Assembly (NCBI GenBank): GCA_049596455.1
Contig: JBMYLP010000002.1
Span: forward strand, 62,001-126,000
Direction of reading: 5' to 3'
DNA: 64,000 nt
From: UBA7446 sp049596455
Lineage (GTDB): Bacteria > Bacteroidota > Bacteroidia > Flavobacteriales > Flavobacteriaceae
The translations under genes and the position numbers were made by a program. Within the stretch, counting starts at the first letter, position 1. Each line of letters begins with the position of its first letter. Shown one piece after another: positions 1 to 8,127 of the stretch. The notes beneath the pieces were generated by a model, which saw only the letters and a program-made list of their open reading frames with translations, was not told the DNA's origin and did no database searches.

Positions 1-966
1 TTGGTAGCTCTTTACTTTTTTGTTACCATAAACAGATGTGGGCAGTAGCGGATATGCCGTAAGGTCAGGGGTAAGGCTATGTTGTTCGGGTTGCCCAAAC
101 GCCGTAAAACCTAAGCATGGATGCGTGCTGCCCCAAAGTGTTAGCACAGGCACGTTGTAGTTTGCTGCTAAATGTCCGTTTGCGGAGTCCATCGAAATCA
201 TCAGGTCGAGTTGTGCGATAAGTCGCAATTCTGCACCGAAGTCATATACCCCAGTGGCATTTGCCACATTTGGATAGGCATTTGCCCAAATGTCCAATTG
301 CGCGTGTTCTTCCGCTCCAAAACCAAATAAAATTACTTGATGCTCTTGCTGTAAAAACGCTACTACCTGTTGCATAAGGTCTAACGGATATTGTTTTGTG
401 GTGTGGGCAGCAAAAGGGGCAATGCCAATCCACTTGCGTTTTTCTGCTAATCGCAATGCTTCAGTATTTGGGCAAATGGGGCGTGGTGGAAATTCGTGTG
501 CACTAAGAGATAGCGGAAAGCCCAACTTTTCAAACACTTGTGCATAGCGATGTACTTGTGGAAGTAGCGGCACTAAAGTTTTGGGTTTTAGGCGGGTTAG
601 TCGGTTTTTTTCGGCTCTACCTTTGTTTATACGCGCTTGTTTTATCCAAAAAAAAGGGCGGAAATAAAAGAGTAACATTTGGGTGCGAATAACTTGGTGG
701 AGGTCTGCAATAGCCGTAGGGCGTATTTTTTTTAAGGCTTTGAATAGCCTGTATAAGCCTGAAAGTCCTTTGTGTTCGCCATCAAAATCTGGAGTGAAAA
801 ATTGCACACTTGGCAGTTCTTCGAACAACGGCACAAAGCGTTTTCGAGTTACTACGGTAATTTTTAGTTCAGGATAAGATTGTACCAAACAACGCAATAC
901 AGGCTCGCACATGGCAACATCTCCCAGTGCGGAAAAGCGAAACACCAAAATGTGTTTGCCTTTCAT
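1..966 (-). CDS. Glycosyltransferase family 9 (heptosyltransferase-like), 3' end outside window
   Basis: About 322 codons are open from the ATG at 966-964 to the window edge, so the C-terminal end is missing. The N-terminus has the GT9 pattern F-R-F-S-A-L-G-D-V, and a later D-S-A-N-G-H-L-A stretch matches the donor-binding D-S-G-x-x-H motif of ADP-heptose:LPS heptosyltransferases; a W-G-S-T-H-P segment follows, as in the family. GT9 enzymes work at the cytoplasmic face building LPS core or related glycans; the exact sugar is unknown. Its ATG overlaps the stop of the upstream DUF4254 gene by one base (TGATG), so translation is probably coupled. Confidence 0.85.
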   Translation of the reverse strand, partial: MKGKHILVFRFSALGDVAMCEPVLRCLVQSYPELKITVVTRKRFVPLFEELPSVQFFTPDFDGEHKGLSGLYRLFKALKKIRPTAIADLHQVIRTQMLLFYFRPFFWIKQARINKGRAEKNRLTRLKPKTLVPLLPQVHRYAQVFEKLGFPLSLSAHEFPPRPICPNTEALRLAEKRKWIGIAPFAAHTTKQYPLDLMQQVVAFLQQEHQVILFGFGAEEHAQLDIWANAYPNVANATGVYDFGAELRLIAQLDLMISMDSANGHLAANYNVPVLTLWGSTHPCLGFTAFGQPEQHSLTPDLTAYPLLPTSVYGNKKVKSYQ

Positions 967-1571
967 CAAGAATTTTTTTGATACAAGACAGGGTTCAGCG
1001 ATTCGTCGTTGTACATTTTCATTTGTTTGTATTCTTTCATGTACTTACGTCCCGCAGCCATATCTGCCAGGAGTTGGTCAATGGCAGTGGACAAGTCTGT
1101 TTTTTGTTCCAACAGCACCGCCAGTTTTTTGACGCACGCCATGCGGTGTGCTTCAGATGCCGAGCTGCGATTTGCTTCCTCTTGCATATGGTAAATTTTT
1201 AGTGCCAAAATGGAAAGTCGGTCTATTGCCCACGCCGGACTTTCGGTGTTGATGCTGGCATCGGGAAGGGTTGAAACACTTTTAAACTGCTGTAAAAAAT
1301 AACTGTCGATATACTCCACAGTATCCGTGCGGTCTTGGTTAGACGCGTCTATTTTACGCTTGAGTTCCAATGCGGCAACGGGGTTAATATTTGGTTCGCG
1401 AATCAAATCCTCGTAGTGCCATTGTACGGTGTCAATCCAATTTTTGCGGTACAACAAATGATCAAGGGTAGTGCTATCATACGGATTTTCAAAGGGTTGG
1501 TCAACCGTATCTAAAACGTGATAGGCGATGATGCTTTGCTCAAAAATGGCGAATGCCGCTGCGCTAGTCAT
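966..1571 (-). CDS. DUF4254 domain protein
   Basis: A 201-residue, largely helical protein with no signal peptide. It resembles the DUF4254 family, which in Bacteroidota is usually encoded next to a GT9 glycosyltransferase, exactly as here (one-base overlap with the downstream GT9 start). No catalytic motif is visible and the function is unknown; the pairing suggests an accessory role in surface-glycan synthesis. A -7-like TATCTTTG lies upstream at 1593-1586, so this may be the first gene of the pair. Confidence 0.75.
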   Translation of the reverse strand: MTSAAAFAIFEQSIIAYHVLDTVDQPFENPYDSTTLDHLLYRKNWIDTVQWHYEDLIREPNINPVAALELKRKIDASNQDRTDTVEYIDSYFLQQFKSVSTLPDASINTESPAWAIDRLSILALKIYHMQEEANRSSASEAHRMACVKKLAVLLEQKTDLSTAIDQLLADMAAGRKYMKEYKQMKMYNDESLNPVLYQKNS

Positions 1572-1585
1572 AAATGAATTTTTGT

Positions 1586-1593
1586 CAAAGATA
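1586..1593 (-). promoter_or_regulatory. Candidate -7 element upstream of the DUF4254-GT9 pair
   Basis: Read on the minus strand this is TATCTTTG, an exact match to the Bacteroidota -7 consensus TAnnTTTG, 14 nt before the DUF4254 ATG. No convincing TTG -33 element was found at the usual spacing. Confidence 0.3.
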
Positions 1594-1668
1594 GGTCAAA
1601 ATCCAAAAGTCGATTGCACTTGCACCACATCCATTTTAGGTGTATTTTTGCCTTGCAAAACCAAGATT

Positions 1669-1896
1669 ATGAAAGCCTTTTTTGAAGCGATTGCCTACCT
1701 TTTTGAAGAAATTCTTTTTATTCCCCTAAACATGCTACGTGAGCTAGAGCTTACGAGCTGGTTTTTTGCCAATATTTTTAATTGGCTGTTTTTGATTGTT
1801 GGTTTTGCGGGGATGCTTTACTGGTTGGGACAGTTAAAGAAATTTAACGCCAACAACGAAGAAGACCGCGACTCTACTTCGCACTCGTTTCTATAA
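1669..1896 (+). CDS. Small single-membrane protein (DUF6341-like)
   Basis: A 75-residue protein from the ATG at 1669; an in-frame extension back to 1528 lies inside the divergent DUF4254 gene and is unlikely to be used. It has an amphipathic N-terminus, one hydrophobic segment around residues 28-52 (FFANIFNWLFLIVGFAGML) and an acidic, Ser-rich tail. It resembles short Bacteroidota proteins (DUF6341, by memory) sometimes mislabelled uracil phosphoribosyltransferase. It converges on purD, and their stop codons abut. Function unknown. Confidence 0.6.
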   Translation: MKAFFEAIAYLFEEILFIPLNMLRELELTSWFFANIFNWLFLIVGFAGMLYWLGQLKKFNANNEEDRDSTSHSFL

Positions 1897-3156
1897 ATCG
1901 AAACCTAAATCTTTACGAAAATATAAGCCGTCAAACGATACGTTTGTAAGGTTTGCGTACGCTGCCGTGAGCGCATCGTGAACAGCAGCACCAAAGCCTG
2001 TAGATGCCAATACACGTCCGCCGTTGGTTACCAATTTGTCATTGCTTACTGTAGTTCCTGCATGGAAAATTAGCGCATCGGCAGGAATGCCTGTAATCTC
2101 TTTGCCTTTTTCGTAAGCTTCGGGATAGCCCCCAGAAACACCTACAACCGTGGCTGCTGCTTTAGGGCTAATGGTAATTTCAACTTCATCTAGACGCTTT
2201 TCTGCAGTTGCCGTAAGTAGTTCCACCATATCGTTTTCGATACGCGGCAGCACCACTTGCGTTTCCGGATCGCCCATACGCACGTTGTATTCTATAACAA
2301 AGGGGTCATCGCCTACGCGAATAAGCCCAATAAACACGAACCCTACAAAATCGATATTGTCTTTTTTAAACCCTTCAAGGGTGGGTTGAATGATGCGTTC
2401 GTCAATTTTTTGCTTAAACACATCATCGTTAAACGGCACAGGAGAAACCGCGCCCATACCTCCAGTATTTAACCCAGTGTCGCCCTCGCCGATGCGTTTG
2501 TAGTCTTTGGCAAACGGAAAGGTTACATGTCCTTTGCCATCGGTAAGCACAAAACACGAAAGTTCGATGCCGTCCAAAAATCCTTCGATAACCACTTGCT
2601 CGCTAGCGGCACCAAATTTTTTGTTAGCCAACATATCTGTTAGCGCAGCTTTTGCTTCTTCCAAATCGTGAAGAATCAACACGCCTTTTCCGGCAGCAAG
2701 CCCGTCGGCTTTAAGGACATAAGGCGCGGGAATGGTTTCCAGATACGCAAGTCCTTCGGAGAGATTGTTGGCAGTAAATTGTTTGTAGGGTGCAGTAGGA
2801 ATATTGTGACGTTCCATAAATGCTTTGGCGTATGCCTTGCTTCCCTCAAGTTGCGCCGGTTCTTGTTTTGGACCAATCACGGGAATATGACTCAAGGTTG
2901 GATGCGTGGCAAAAAAATCGTGGATTCCTGCAACAAGTGGCGCTTCTGGGCCAACCACAATAAGGTCGATTTGATGTGTATTTACGGCACGGGCAACGGC
3001 ATCAAAGTCGGTTGGGCTGATGGGCAAATTGGTGCCAAGTGTTGCGGTGCCTGCATTTCCGGGTGCGGTAAATAGTGTGGGTTGTTGCGGACTTTGCGAT
3101 AGCTTCCAACAAAAGGTGTGTTCTCTACCGCCATTGCCTAAAATAAGAATGTTCAT
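1891..3156 (-). CDS. purD: Phosphoribosylamine-glycine ligase
   Basis: A 421-residue cytoplasmic ATP-grasp enzyme of purine synthesis that joins phosphoribosylamine and glycine to give GAR. Seen in order: the N-terminal G-G-R-E-H-T motif, G-P-E-A-P-L at about 70, the ATP-grasp loop K-A-D-G-L-A-A-G-K-G at about 148-157, and N-V-R-M-G-D-P-E-T-Q near 290, which carries metal ligands. Length is normal for the family. Transcribed alone; a -7-like TATTTTTG sits 13 nt before the ATG. Confidence 0.95.
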   Translation of the reverse strand: MNILILGNGGREHTFCWKLSQSPQQPTLFTAPGNAGTATLGTNLPISPTDFDAVARAVNTHQIDLIVVGPEAPLVAGIHDFFATHPTLSHIPVIGPKQEPAQLEGSKAYAKAFMERHNIPTAPYKQFTANNLSEGLAYLETIPAPYVLKADGLAAGKGVLILHDLEEAKAALTDMLANKKFGAASEQVVIEGFLDGIELSCFVLTDGKGHVTFPFAKDYKRIGEGDTGLNTGGMGAVSPVPFNDDVFKQKIDERIIQPTLEGFKKDNIDFVGFVFIGLIRVGDDPFVIEYNVRMGDPETQVVLPRIENDMVELLTATAEKRLDEVEITISPKAAATVVGVSGGYPEAYEKGKEITGIPADALIFHAGTTVSNDKLVTNGGRVLASTGFGAAVHDALTAAYANLTNVSFDGLYFRKDLGFDL

Positions 3157-3169
3157 TAAAACGTTTTGG

Positions 3170-3177
3170 CAAAAATA
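3170..3177 (-). promoter_or_regulatory. Candidate -7 element of purD
   Basis: Minus-strand TATTTTTG, an exact match to TAnnTTTG, ending 13 nt before the purD ATG. The -33 side is not clear. No purine riboswitch-like structure is evident in the 175-bp gap to the next gene. Confidence 0.35.
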
Positions 3178-3331
3178 GGAAAAGGGAATATAACTTAATT
3201 GCTATTTACAAGTTGAATAAACGGAAGATTAACTCCATTTTTTTAGATGAAGAAATCATTAAATTCGATTAAAACGGATTGATAGTGTGGAGATTAATTG
3301 TAATTTGAACGAAATTTAAACATAACAATCA

Positions 3332-3829
3332 ATGAAAAATTTAATTTATATAGCTGTAATTGGACTGTTGGCTTCGTGCTCAATGCCGCAAAACCCAAAC
3401 TTTGACAAGAATGTAGAAATCGCAAAGTCATGGTTTGCTGATTTTGAATCTGAAGATATGGACAAATTAGCTGCCTATTTTGCAGATGAAGTAGAATATC
3501 AAGGAGCGTTTTACGGTATGCCTATGATGACCACCAAAGACCAAGTTGTTCAGTATATGCAAGGATGGCATGATGCTATGGAAGATATCAAATACACACC
3601 AGAAAACTTTTTGCCAGGTGTTGACCCAGAAACTAACCTTCCAAATGGAAGTGTGCGTACCTATGGCACATGGACGGGCGTAAATACGGCTTCTGGAAAA
3701 AGCTTTGAAGCAAAGTTTTACCACTATATGACTTTTGACGAAAATGGTCTTATCATAAACGGTGGTGATTATGGCGATGCTATGGGCGTTATGTTGGCGG
3801 TTGCGCCAGACGCACCGGCAGCGGAATAA
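3332..3829 (+). CDS. Secreted NTF2/SnoaL-like lipoprotein
   Basis: 165 residues with a lipoprotein signal peptide (basic start, hydrophobic core, lipobox L-A-S-C-S, Cys at about 16). The rest resembles an NTF2/SnoaL-like cone-shaped domain: I-A-K-S-W-F-A-D-F, then D-M-D-K-L-A-A-Y-F-A-D-E-V, then K-D-Q-V-V-Q-Y-M. Such domains bind small ligands or act as ketosteroid-isomerase-like enzymes; the ligand cannot be told here. Stands alone and ends at a strong terminator. Confidence 0.65.
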   Translation: MKNLIYIAVIGLLASCSMPQNPNFDKNVEIAKSWFADFESEDMDKLAAYFADEVEYQGAFYGMPMMTTKDQVVQYMQGWHDAMEDIKYTPENFLPGVDPETNLPNGSVRTYGTWTGVNTASGKSFEAKFYHYMTFDENGLIINGGDYGDAMGVMLAVAPDAPAAE

Positions 3830-3850
3830 TTAAGTCTATCTTTCGAAACA

Positions 3851-3878
3851 AAAAAGCACCAATTTTGGTGCTTTTTTT
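3851..3878. terminator. Bidirectional intrinsic terminator
   Basis: The perfect hairpin AGCACCA-ATTT-TGGTGCT (3855-3872) is flanked by an A-run on the left and a T-run on the right. It can therefore terminate both the plus-strand lipoprotein gene and the convergent esterase gene. Confidence 0.8.
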
Positions 3879-4797
3879 ATCTTAATCCATTAATGTCATA
3901 CTTGGATAAAAAACTCCAAATGAGTTCTGCGGTAGATTGCCCTTGAAATGTTGAGGAAAACCATACGTGCTCTCCACCAATATATTTGTAATGCTCAACA
4001 GAAACAGCATTATCCCCCTGATCATATACATAGCGTTCAATGGGAATTCCACTAGTTGATTCTGAGCTAACAACGGGAATTGTTCTTGTATTATTGAAGT
4101 CTATCCAATGGTCTAGTACATTTTGCGCTGCGGCATAGTAGTTGTCGCCATTATATGGGATTACGCTATCAGCAGTTCCATGCAGATGTAGCACAGGTAT
4201 TGGGTGTTGGGGGTTTCCAATGCAATCTAGCATTGTTCCAGAAACGGAAGCCACCGCGGCAATGCGTTCGCTTTTGTAGTTTGCCAAGCCATATGCCATC
4301 ATGGCGCCATTTGAATAACCGGCAGCGTAAATCCTGCTTTGGTCAATGTTGTATTGAGAAGAAAGGTCTTGAATTAAAGTCTCAATAAAACCAAAATCGT
4401 CCGTACTACTTTTGTTATCTCCGCCAGTAGGGCAGGCATTCCAATGCGAAGAGCCTTCTAATAAACTGCCTTGCGGATAGACTAACATAAAATTTTCAGT
4501 TGCTGCTAACTGTCGCATATCCGCTTCTTTCATAAATTCCTGTGCGCTTGCTCCGTAACCATGAAAATTTAATACTAAAGGGGTAGCCGTTGCATTATCA
4601 TAGGCTTCGGGAATATAGGCTATGTATGTTCTGTTTTCTCCGTTATAAACAATTGATTGGGCGCTTGTATTGGGCGTAGAGGATTCTTTTGGGTCAGCAT
4701 TGGGTTGTTCCGCATTACACCCTACAAATATCAATGCTGAAACCATACAAAAGCATGCGATATGTTTTATTGTAATCTGTTTGCTTTTGTTGCGCAT
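3877..4797 (-). CDS. LpqC/polyhydroxybutyrate-depolymerase-type esterase, lipoprotein
   Basis: An alpha/beta hydrolase of 306 residues from the ATG at 4797; the 28-codon extension upstream has no signal-peptide logic and was dropped. The signal peptide ends in the lipobox V-G-C-N. Seen: oxyanion strand N-F-H-G-Y-G-A-S, nucleophile elbow G-Y-S-N-G, Asp in L-H-G-T-A-D-S-V, and His in G-G-E-H-V-W. This matches the LpqC/feruloyl-esterase/PHB-depolymerase group (COG3509). Probably attached to the cell surface and acting on an ester substrate; the substrate is not determined. Confidence 0.8.
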   Translation of the reverse strand: MRNKSKQITIKHIACFCMVSALIFVGCNAEQPNADPKESSTPNTSAQSIVYNGENRTYIAYIPEAYDNATATPLVLNFHGYGASAQEFMKEADMRQLAATENFMLVYPQGSLLEGSSHWNACPTGGDNKSSTDDFGFIETLIQDLSSQYNIDQSRIYAAGYSNGAMMAYGLANYKSERIAAVASVSGTMLDCIGNPQHPIPVLHLHGTADSVIPYNGDNYYAAAQNVLDHWIDFNNTRTIPVVSSESTSGIPIERYVYDQGDNAVSVEHYKYIGGEHVWFSSTFQGQSTAELIWSFLSKYDINGLR

Positions 4798-4842
4798 AAT
4801 GATATAAATATAGTGCTTTACCCTATACCATTTTATAACTTT

Positions 4843-4911
4843 GGCGCGCGTCTGCCTGTTGCAGACAGGCTTACAAGACATGACAAGTTAAAATAGGCGC
4901 GCCTTGCAGAC
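4843..4911. repeat. Short degenerate repeat and hairpin in an intergenic gap
   Basis: GGCGCGC occurs near 4843 and again near 4896, and TTGCAGAC at 4859 and 4904. Between them GCCTGT-TGCAG-ACAGGC (4854-4870) can form a hairpin. It may be a decayed REP-like element between the esterase and the PAQR gene. There is no coding evidence. Confidence 0.3.
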
Positions 4912-4933
4912 CTGTGCTAGATGGGGTTGCCCC

Positions 4934-5548
4934 CTAAATCACATATAAATACACCATAAAAAAGTGGCAACTGGCACCGCCCAAGACAAAAAGATGCCAG
5001 ATAAAATGGTTGTATGGAATACGTTCAATGGCATAAAATAGCACCCCAACCGTATAGGATATCCCTCCTGCAATTAGCCAAACCATAGCAGCCGAGTCCA
5101 ATGCTGCGGTAAGTTCTGAATAGGGAATAAGTGCCAACCAGCCCATTGCGAGGTATAATAAGGTAGATAAATTATCAAAACGCCCCGTAAAAAAGAGTTT
5201 TAAGATAAGACCAAAGGCGGCAATCCCCCACACGACCCAAAACAGCGTCCAACCCAAGCTATTGGGAATGGCAATCAACAGCACAGGGGTATAGGTGCCC
5301 GCAATCAAAAAATAAATGCTTATGTGATCGGCAACCCTAAAGTAATGTTTTCGCTTGCGGTCCTTTACGGCGTGATAACACGTAGATGCCAGAAACAACA
5401 AAATAATGGATAGCCCGTAGACAATAACGCTAAACAATCCAAAAGGGTTGGTTTGATCTACCCCCAAAAGCATCAAGACCAATGCGGCTATGCCCAAGCC
5501 AATACCTAAACCGTGAGACCACGCATTTAATTTTTCCTCTAGATCCAT
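4934..5548 (-). CDS. Hemolysin III / PAQR family membrane protein
   Basis: 204 residues with about seven membrane segments. Family motifs are present: N-A-W-S-H-G-L-G near the start, C-Y-H-A-V-K-D after TM2-TM3, D-H-I-S-I-Y-F-L-I-A-G-T-Y-T-P in the middle, and a C-terminal H-L-F-V-L-G-G-A-S-C-H-F-F. The conserved His/Asp/Ser set is thought to bind a metal in PAQR hydrolase-like receptors. The bacterial member TrhA affects membrane-energy and lipid balance. Its ATG overlaps the stop of the SOUL gene (TAATG). Confidence 0.85.
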   Translation of the reverse strand: MDLEEKLNAWSHGLGIGLGIAALVLMLLGVDQTNPFGLFSVIVYGLSIILLFLASTCYHAVKDRKRKHYFRVADHISIYFLIAGTYTPVLLIAIPNSLGWTLFWVVWGIAAFGLILKLFFTGRFDNLSTLLYLAMGWLALIPYSELTAALDSAAMVWLIAGGISYTVGVLFYAIERIPYNHFIWHLFVLGGASCHFFMVYLYVI

Positions 5549-6096
5549 TATTTCGTATATGAAATGGCTACCATGATTTCGTTGCGACGGTTATAGAATT
5601 TATAGGGGCTGTCATAGCCTAAAATTGCTACTTCTCCAATGGAAGAAATGTCATTTTCTTCTAAAGTTTGCAATAACTTTTGTTTGTGCGTAGCCTCCTT
5701 TTTGGCGTTGGTATAGCCTCCATACCGAATAGCTGCCACATAGCGGGGCTCGGTAACACGCAAAGATACTTGTTCGCCTTTGGGTATGGGTGCGCCTTTT
5801 TCATGCACAGAAAGTGGCATTACAAACGCCATTTCGGATTTGCTTTCGTTCATATACACTGGTGCGGTCATGGCAATTTTTTCCTTGCTTTCGTTGTTTC
5901 CAGAAATGTATTGAAATAGTTTACCAAAGTTATTGTCGCCGCTGGTTTTAACTAAGGTAGCACTTGGGTAATAACGAATTTCCACGGAGTCAATTTTTTT
6001 GATAAGCTCGTAAGGTTGTATTTCAGTGTCTTGTGCCATACTTAGTGGAATTGTTATGAGCCATACGACCGCTAAAGTAAACAGATGTATTTTCAT
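5548..6096 (-). CDS. SOUL heme-binding family protein
   Basis: 182 residues with a cleavable signal peptide (about 1-21, ending S-M-A-Q). The mature part follows the SOUL/HEBP pattern: Y-E-L-I-K-K-I-D-S-V-E-I-R-Y-Y-P near the start, then K-I-A-M-T-A-P-V-Y, then a C-terminal G-Y-D-S-P-Y-K-F-Y-N-R-R-N-E-I-M. SOUL proteins bind heme or porphyrin; here it would be periplasmic or exported. Second gene of a three-gene operon, 2 nt after the oxidoreductase and overlapping the PAQR start. Confidence 0.85.
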   Translation of the reverse strand: MKIHLFTLAVVWLITIPLSMAQDTEIQPYELIKKIDSVEIRYYPSATLVKTSGDNNFGKLFQYISGNNESKEKIAMTAPVYMNESKSEMAFVMPLSVHEKGAPIPKGEQVSLRVTEPRYVAAIRYGGYTNAKKEATHKQKLLQTLEENDISSIGEVAILGYDSPYKFYNRRNEIMVAISYTK

Positions 6097-6098
6097 AA

Positions 6099-6680
6099 TT
6101 AAGATGCTTTTTTGATGTCTTTACGGATATCTTTTTGAACTACATTTAAGTATTTTTTACGCTTGGCATCTGTTACAAAAGGCACCGACCAAAATTGCTT
6201 GGTTTTGGTAAATAGCGACAACCTCCACCCAAACACAAAGGTATATACCCCCATAACTAATCGCAATTTGACGGAATTGAGGTATAGGGTTTTTACAGGA
6301 AGCGCAGGCGCGCCATGGGTAACATAGGTTCTGATTTTTTTCTCTTTTAAAAAGGGTTTCGGATAGGCGTATAGCTTGGTCACATTGACAAATTTATAAG
6401 CAAAGCCAGGGGTAAGTACTTCATCGAAGAAAATTTCCATACGCGGCGTAAGCCGAAACCACCACACGGGCGAGACAAAGTATATACGCTCCGACCACGT
6501 CACAAGCTCTTTGTATTTTTCAATGACTGCCGTTCGTGGACGCGTAAAGCTGTCACGGTACAAATCAATAATTTGCACCTCTTCATTGGCATTTTTAAGA
6601 CTCTCAACGATGGTTTTAAAAATACCATTATAACAAAAGGAAGATTGGTCTGGATGACCAATGATAACCAGATTTTTCAT
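6099..6680 (-). CDS. NAD(P)H oxidoreductase, flavodoxin-like fold (MdaB/KefF type)
   Basis: 193 residues from the ATG at 6680 (M-K-N-L-V-I-I-G-H-P). The phosphate-binding start G-H-P-D-Q-S-S-F-C-Y-N and the F-V-S-P-V-W-W-F-R-L-T-P-R-M segment match flavodoxin-fold quinone reductases that carry FMN or FAD and transfer two electrons from NAD(P)H. First gene of the operon with SOUL and PAQR. Minus-strand TACCTTTG (6700-6693) 12 nt upstream is a plausible -7 element. Confidence 0.8.
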   Translation of the reverse strand: MKNLVIIGHPDQSSFCYNGIFKTIVESLKNANEEVQIIDLYRDSFTRPRTAVIEKYKELVTWSERIYFVSPVWWFRLTPRMEIFFDEVLTPGFAYKFVNVTKLYAYPKPFLKEKKIRTYVTHGAPALPVKTLYLNSVKLRLVMGVYTFVFGWRLSLFTKTKQFWSVPFVTDAKRKKYLNVVQKDIRKDIKKAS

Positions 6681-6692
6681 AAGAAATTTTAA

Positions 6693-6700
6693 CAAAGGTA
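6693..6700 (-). promoter_or_regulatory. Candidate -7 element of the oxidoreductase-SOUL-PAQR operon
   Basis: Minus-strand TACCTTTG matches TAnnTTTG exactly and ends 12 nt before the first ATG of the operon. No clean -33 TTG was seen. Confidence 0.35.
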
Positions 6701-6817
6701 CAGCTTTCGTGTTATGCCTGTGTAAAATTTGCCCCCGTTTTTATTTAACAATCTCCTAATTGTTTTGTAAAGATTAGTTTAAAAAGACAGTGTATTATTG
6801 ATAAAATTATAACTAAC

Positions 6818-7582
6818 ATGAAACATTTAATGATATTATTCGTGGCCTGTACACTAAGTGTGCAAGCGCAGACATGGGGGAATAAAGAATACTGGATTTC
6901 GTATGAATATACACCCAAAAAAGGAGAGCGTGCAGCATTTGAAAAAGCCGTTGCTACAAAAACAAAAAAGTGGAACAACACTCCTGAAACAGCTATTTTT
7001 ACTTTTGAAGTATTAAACGGACCAAACGCGGGCACTTATGAGCGTTGGGTGGTACGCAAAGACCGTGCTTTTTTTGACCAAGATTTTAGTGCCGAAATTG
7101 CTTATTGGGATAAAAATGTAGCTGCTACTATCGCTGACGAAAGCGGACAACAAACATGGCGCAGATTTAAAGGCTCTAGCTATGGTTGGGACAATGAAAC
7201 CGCCACGCCCAATAAATTCTATCAGCAGGATCGCGTAATTGTAAAGCAAGGCATGACTAACGAATTTCTTCGTGTACATGAGCGCTTTGCAAAGCTTATG
7301 AAGAAGTTAGAATATACTGGGAACCGCACGGTTTTTCGTATTGAAAATGGCGGCAATACACGTGAGTTTGCCGTTGTATATGGGTACGATCAACATGGCG
7401 GAGAAGGTAGTGGAATTTTCATGGGGCTTAAAGAAGGTGAAGACCTTGAGGACGCCTATAATGAGATGTTTGGCTATGACGCTTGGTATAAAGACTGGGA
7501 AGCTAGCAGAGGTGCTATTGAGCTTTGGGGAAGCCTAGCGCAAAAAACAAAATTCAGACCAGATTTGTCTACTCAACTCTAA
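6818..7582 (+). CDS. Secreted protein of unknown function
   Basis: 254 residues with a signal peptide (about 1-18, cleavage after V-Q-A-Q). The mature protein is rich in Trp, Tyr, Lys and Glu with no Cys and no membrane segment, so it is probably periplasmic or secreted. Two halves start alike (Y-W-I-S-Y-E-Y-T-P-K-K-G-E near 27 and Y-Q-Q-D-R-V-I-V-K-Q-G near 140, each followed by a helix of the type F-E-K-A or F-L-R-V-H-E-R-F). This suggests a duplicated alpha/beta fold of dimeric ferredoxin-like type; that is inference. It ends at a terminator. Confidence 0.6.
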   Translation: MKHLMILFVACTLSVQAQTWGNKEYWISYEYTPKKGERAAFEKAVATKTKKWNNTPETAIFTFEVLNGPNAGTYERWVVRKDRAFFDQDFSAEIAYWDKNVAATIADESGQQTWRRFKGSSYGWDNETATPNKFYQQDRVIVKQGMTNEFLRVHERFAKLMKKLEYTGNRTVFRIENGGNTREFAVVYGYDQHGGEGSGIFMGLKEGEDLEDAYNEMFGYDAWYKDWEASRGAIELWGSLAQKTKFRPDLSTQL

Positions 7583-7605
7583 GCCTAAATTTAATTTTTA
7601 TTAAA

Positions 7606-7637
7606 GCCTTTTTACAACGTGTAAAGAGGCTTTTTTT
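7606..7637 (+). terminator. Intrinsic terminator
   Basis: GCCTTTTTAC-AACGT-GTAAAGAGGC forms a ten-pair stem with one mismatch, followed by a seven-T run. It serves the secreted-protein gene; the T-run reaches into the stop codon of the convergent DoxX gene. Confidence 0.75.
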
Positions 7638-8019
7638 ATGTCCTACTAAGCTTTTTTTGCATAAAAATAATACCCAAACAACTCAACATCATTATAGTAG
7701 AAGGCGCTGTTGGCACTACAGGATCACTGATGCTTAGGTGAAAATAAATGGCAGCGCACATAAACCCAGCCATTACCGCTGCTGCAGGAACAACAAGTTT
7801 TTGAAATCGCAATCCTAACAGCAATGCAATTGCAGCAATCACTTTGCAAACCCCAACAATAATCATGGTGTTTTTACTAAGCCCATACGCATGAAATTCT
7901 TCTAGCATGGTAGTGGTGTCTCCACCCCTAAAAAGAGAAGGACGATTCATACGAAAGGTCCAAGCACATAACACTGTAATAGAAACAATCCAAATCAGGG
8001 CTTTGTAAAAGGTTTTCAT
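7636..8019 (-). CDS. DoxX-like membrane protein
   Basis: 127 residues with four hydrophobic segments (about 5-22, 50-70, 75-95, 105-122). The conserved middle, N-T-M-I-I-V-G-V-C-K-V-I-A-A-I-A-L-L-L-G, resembles the DoxX/DoxD family of small membrane proteins linked to redox functions. Monocistronic. The exact substrate or partner cannot be inferred. Confidence 0.7.
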   Translation of the reverse strand: MKTFYKALIWIVSITVLCAWTFRMNRPSLFRGGDTTTMLEEFHAYGLSKNTMIIVGVCKVIAAIALLLGLRFQKLVVPAAAVMAGFMCAAIYFHLSISDPVVPTAPSTIMMLSCLGIIFMQKKLSRT

Positions 8020-8127
8020 AATGTGGCAAATTTGTATTTCAATAAAAATAACAAATTTTACGCAACCAATAAGGTTACGCGGCTAAATTTAAAAACTCAG
8101 CTATGGTCACTACGAAAGCGAAACGTT

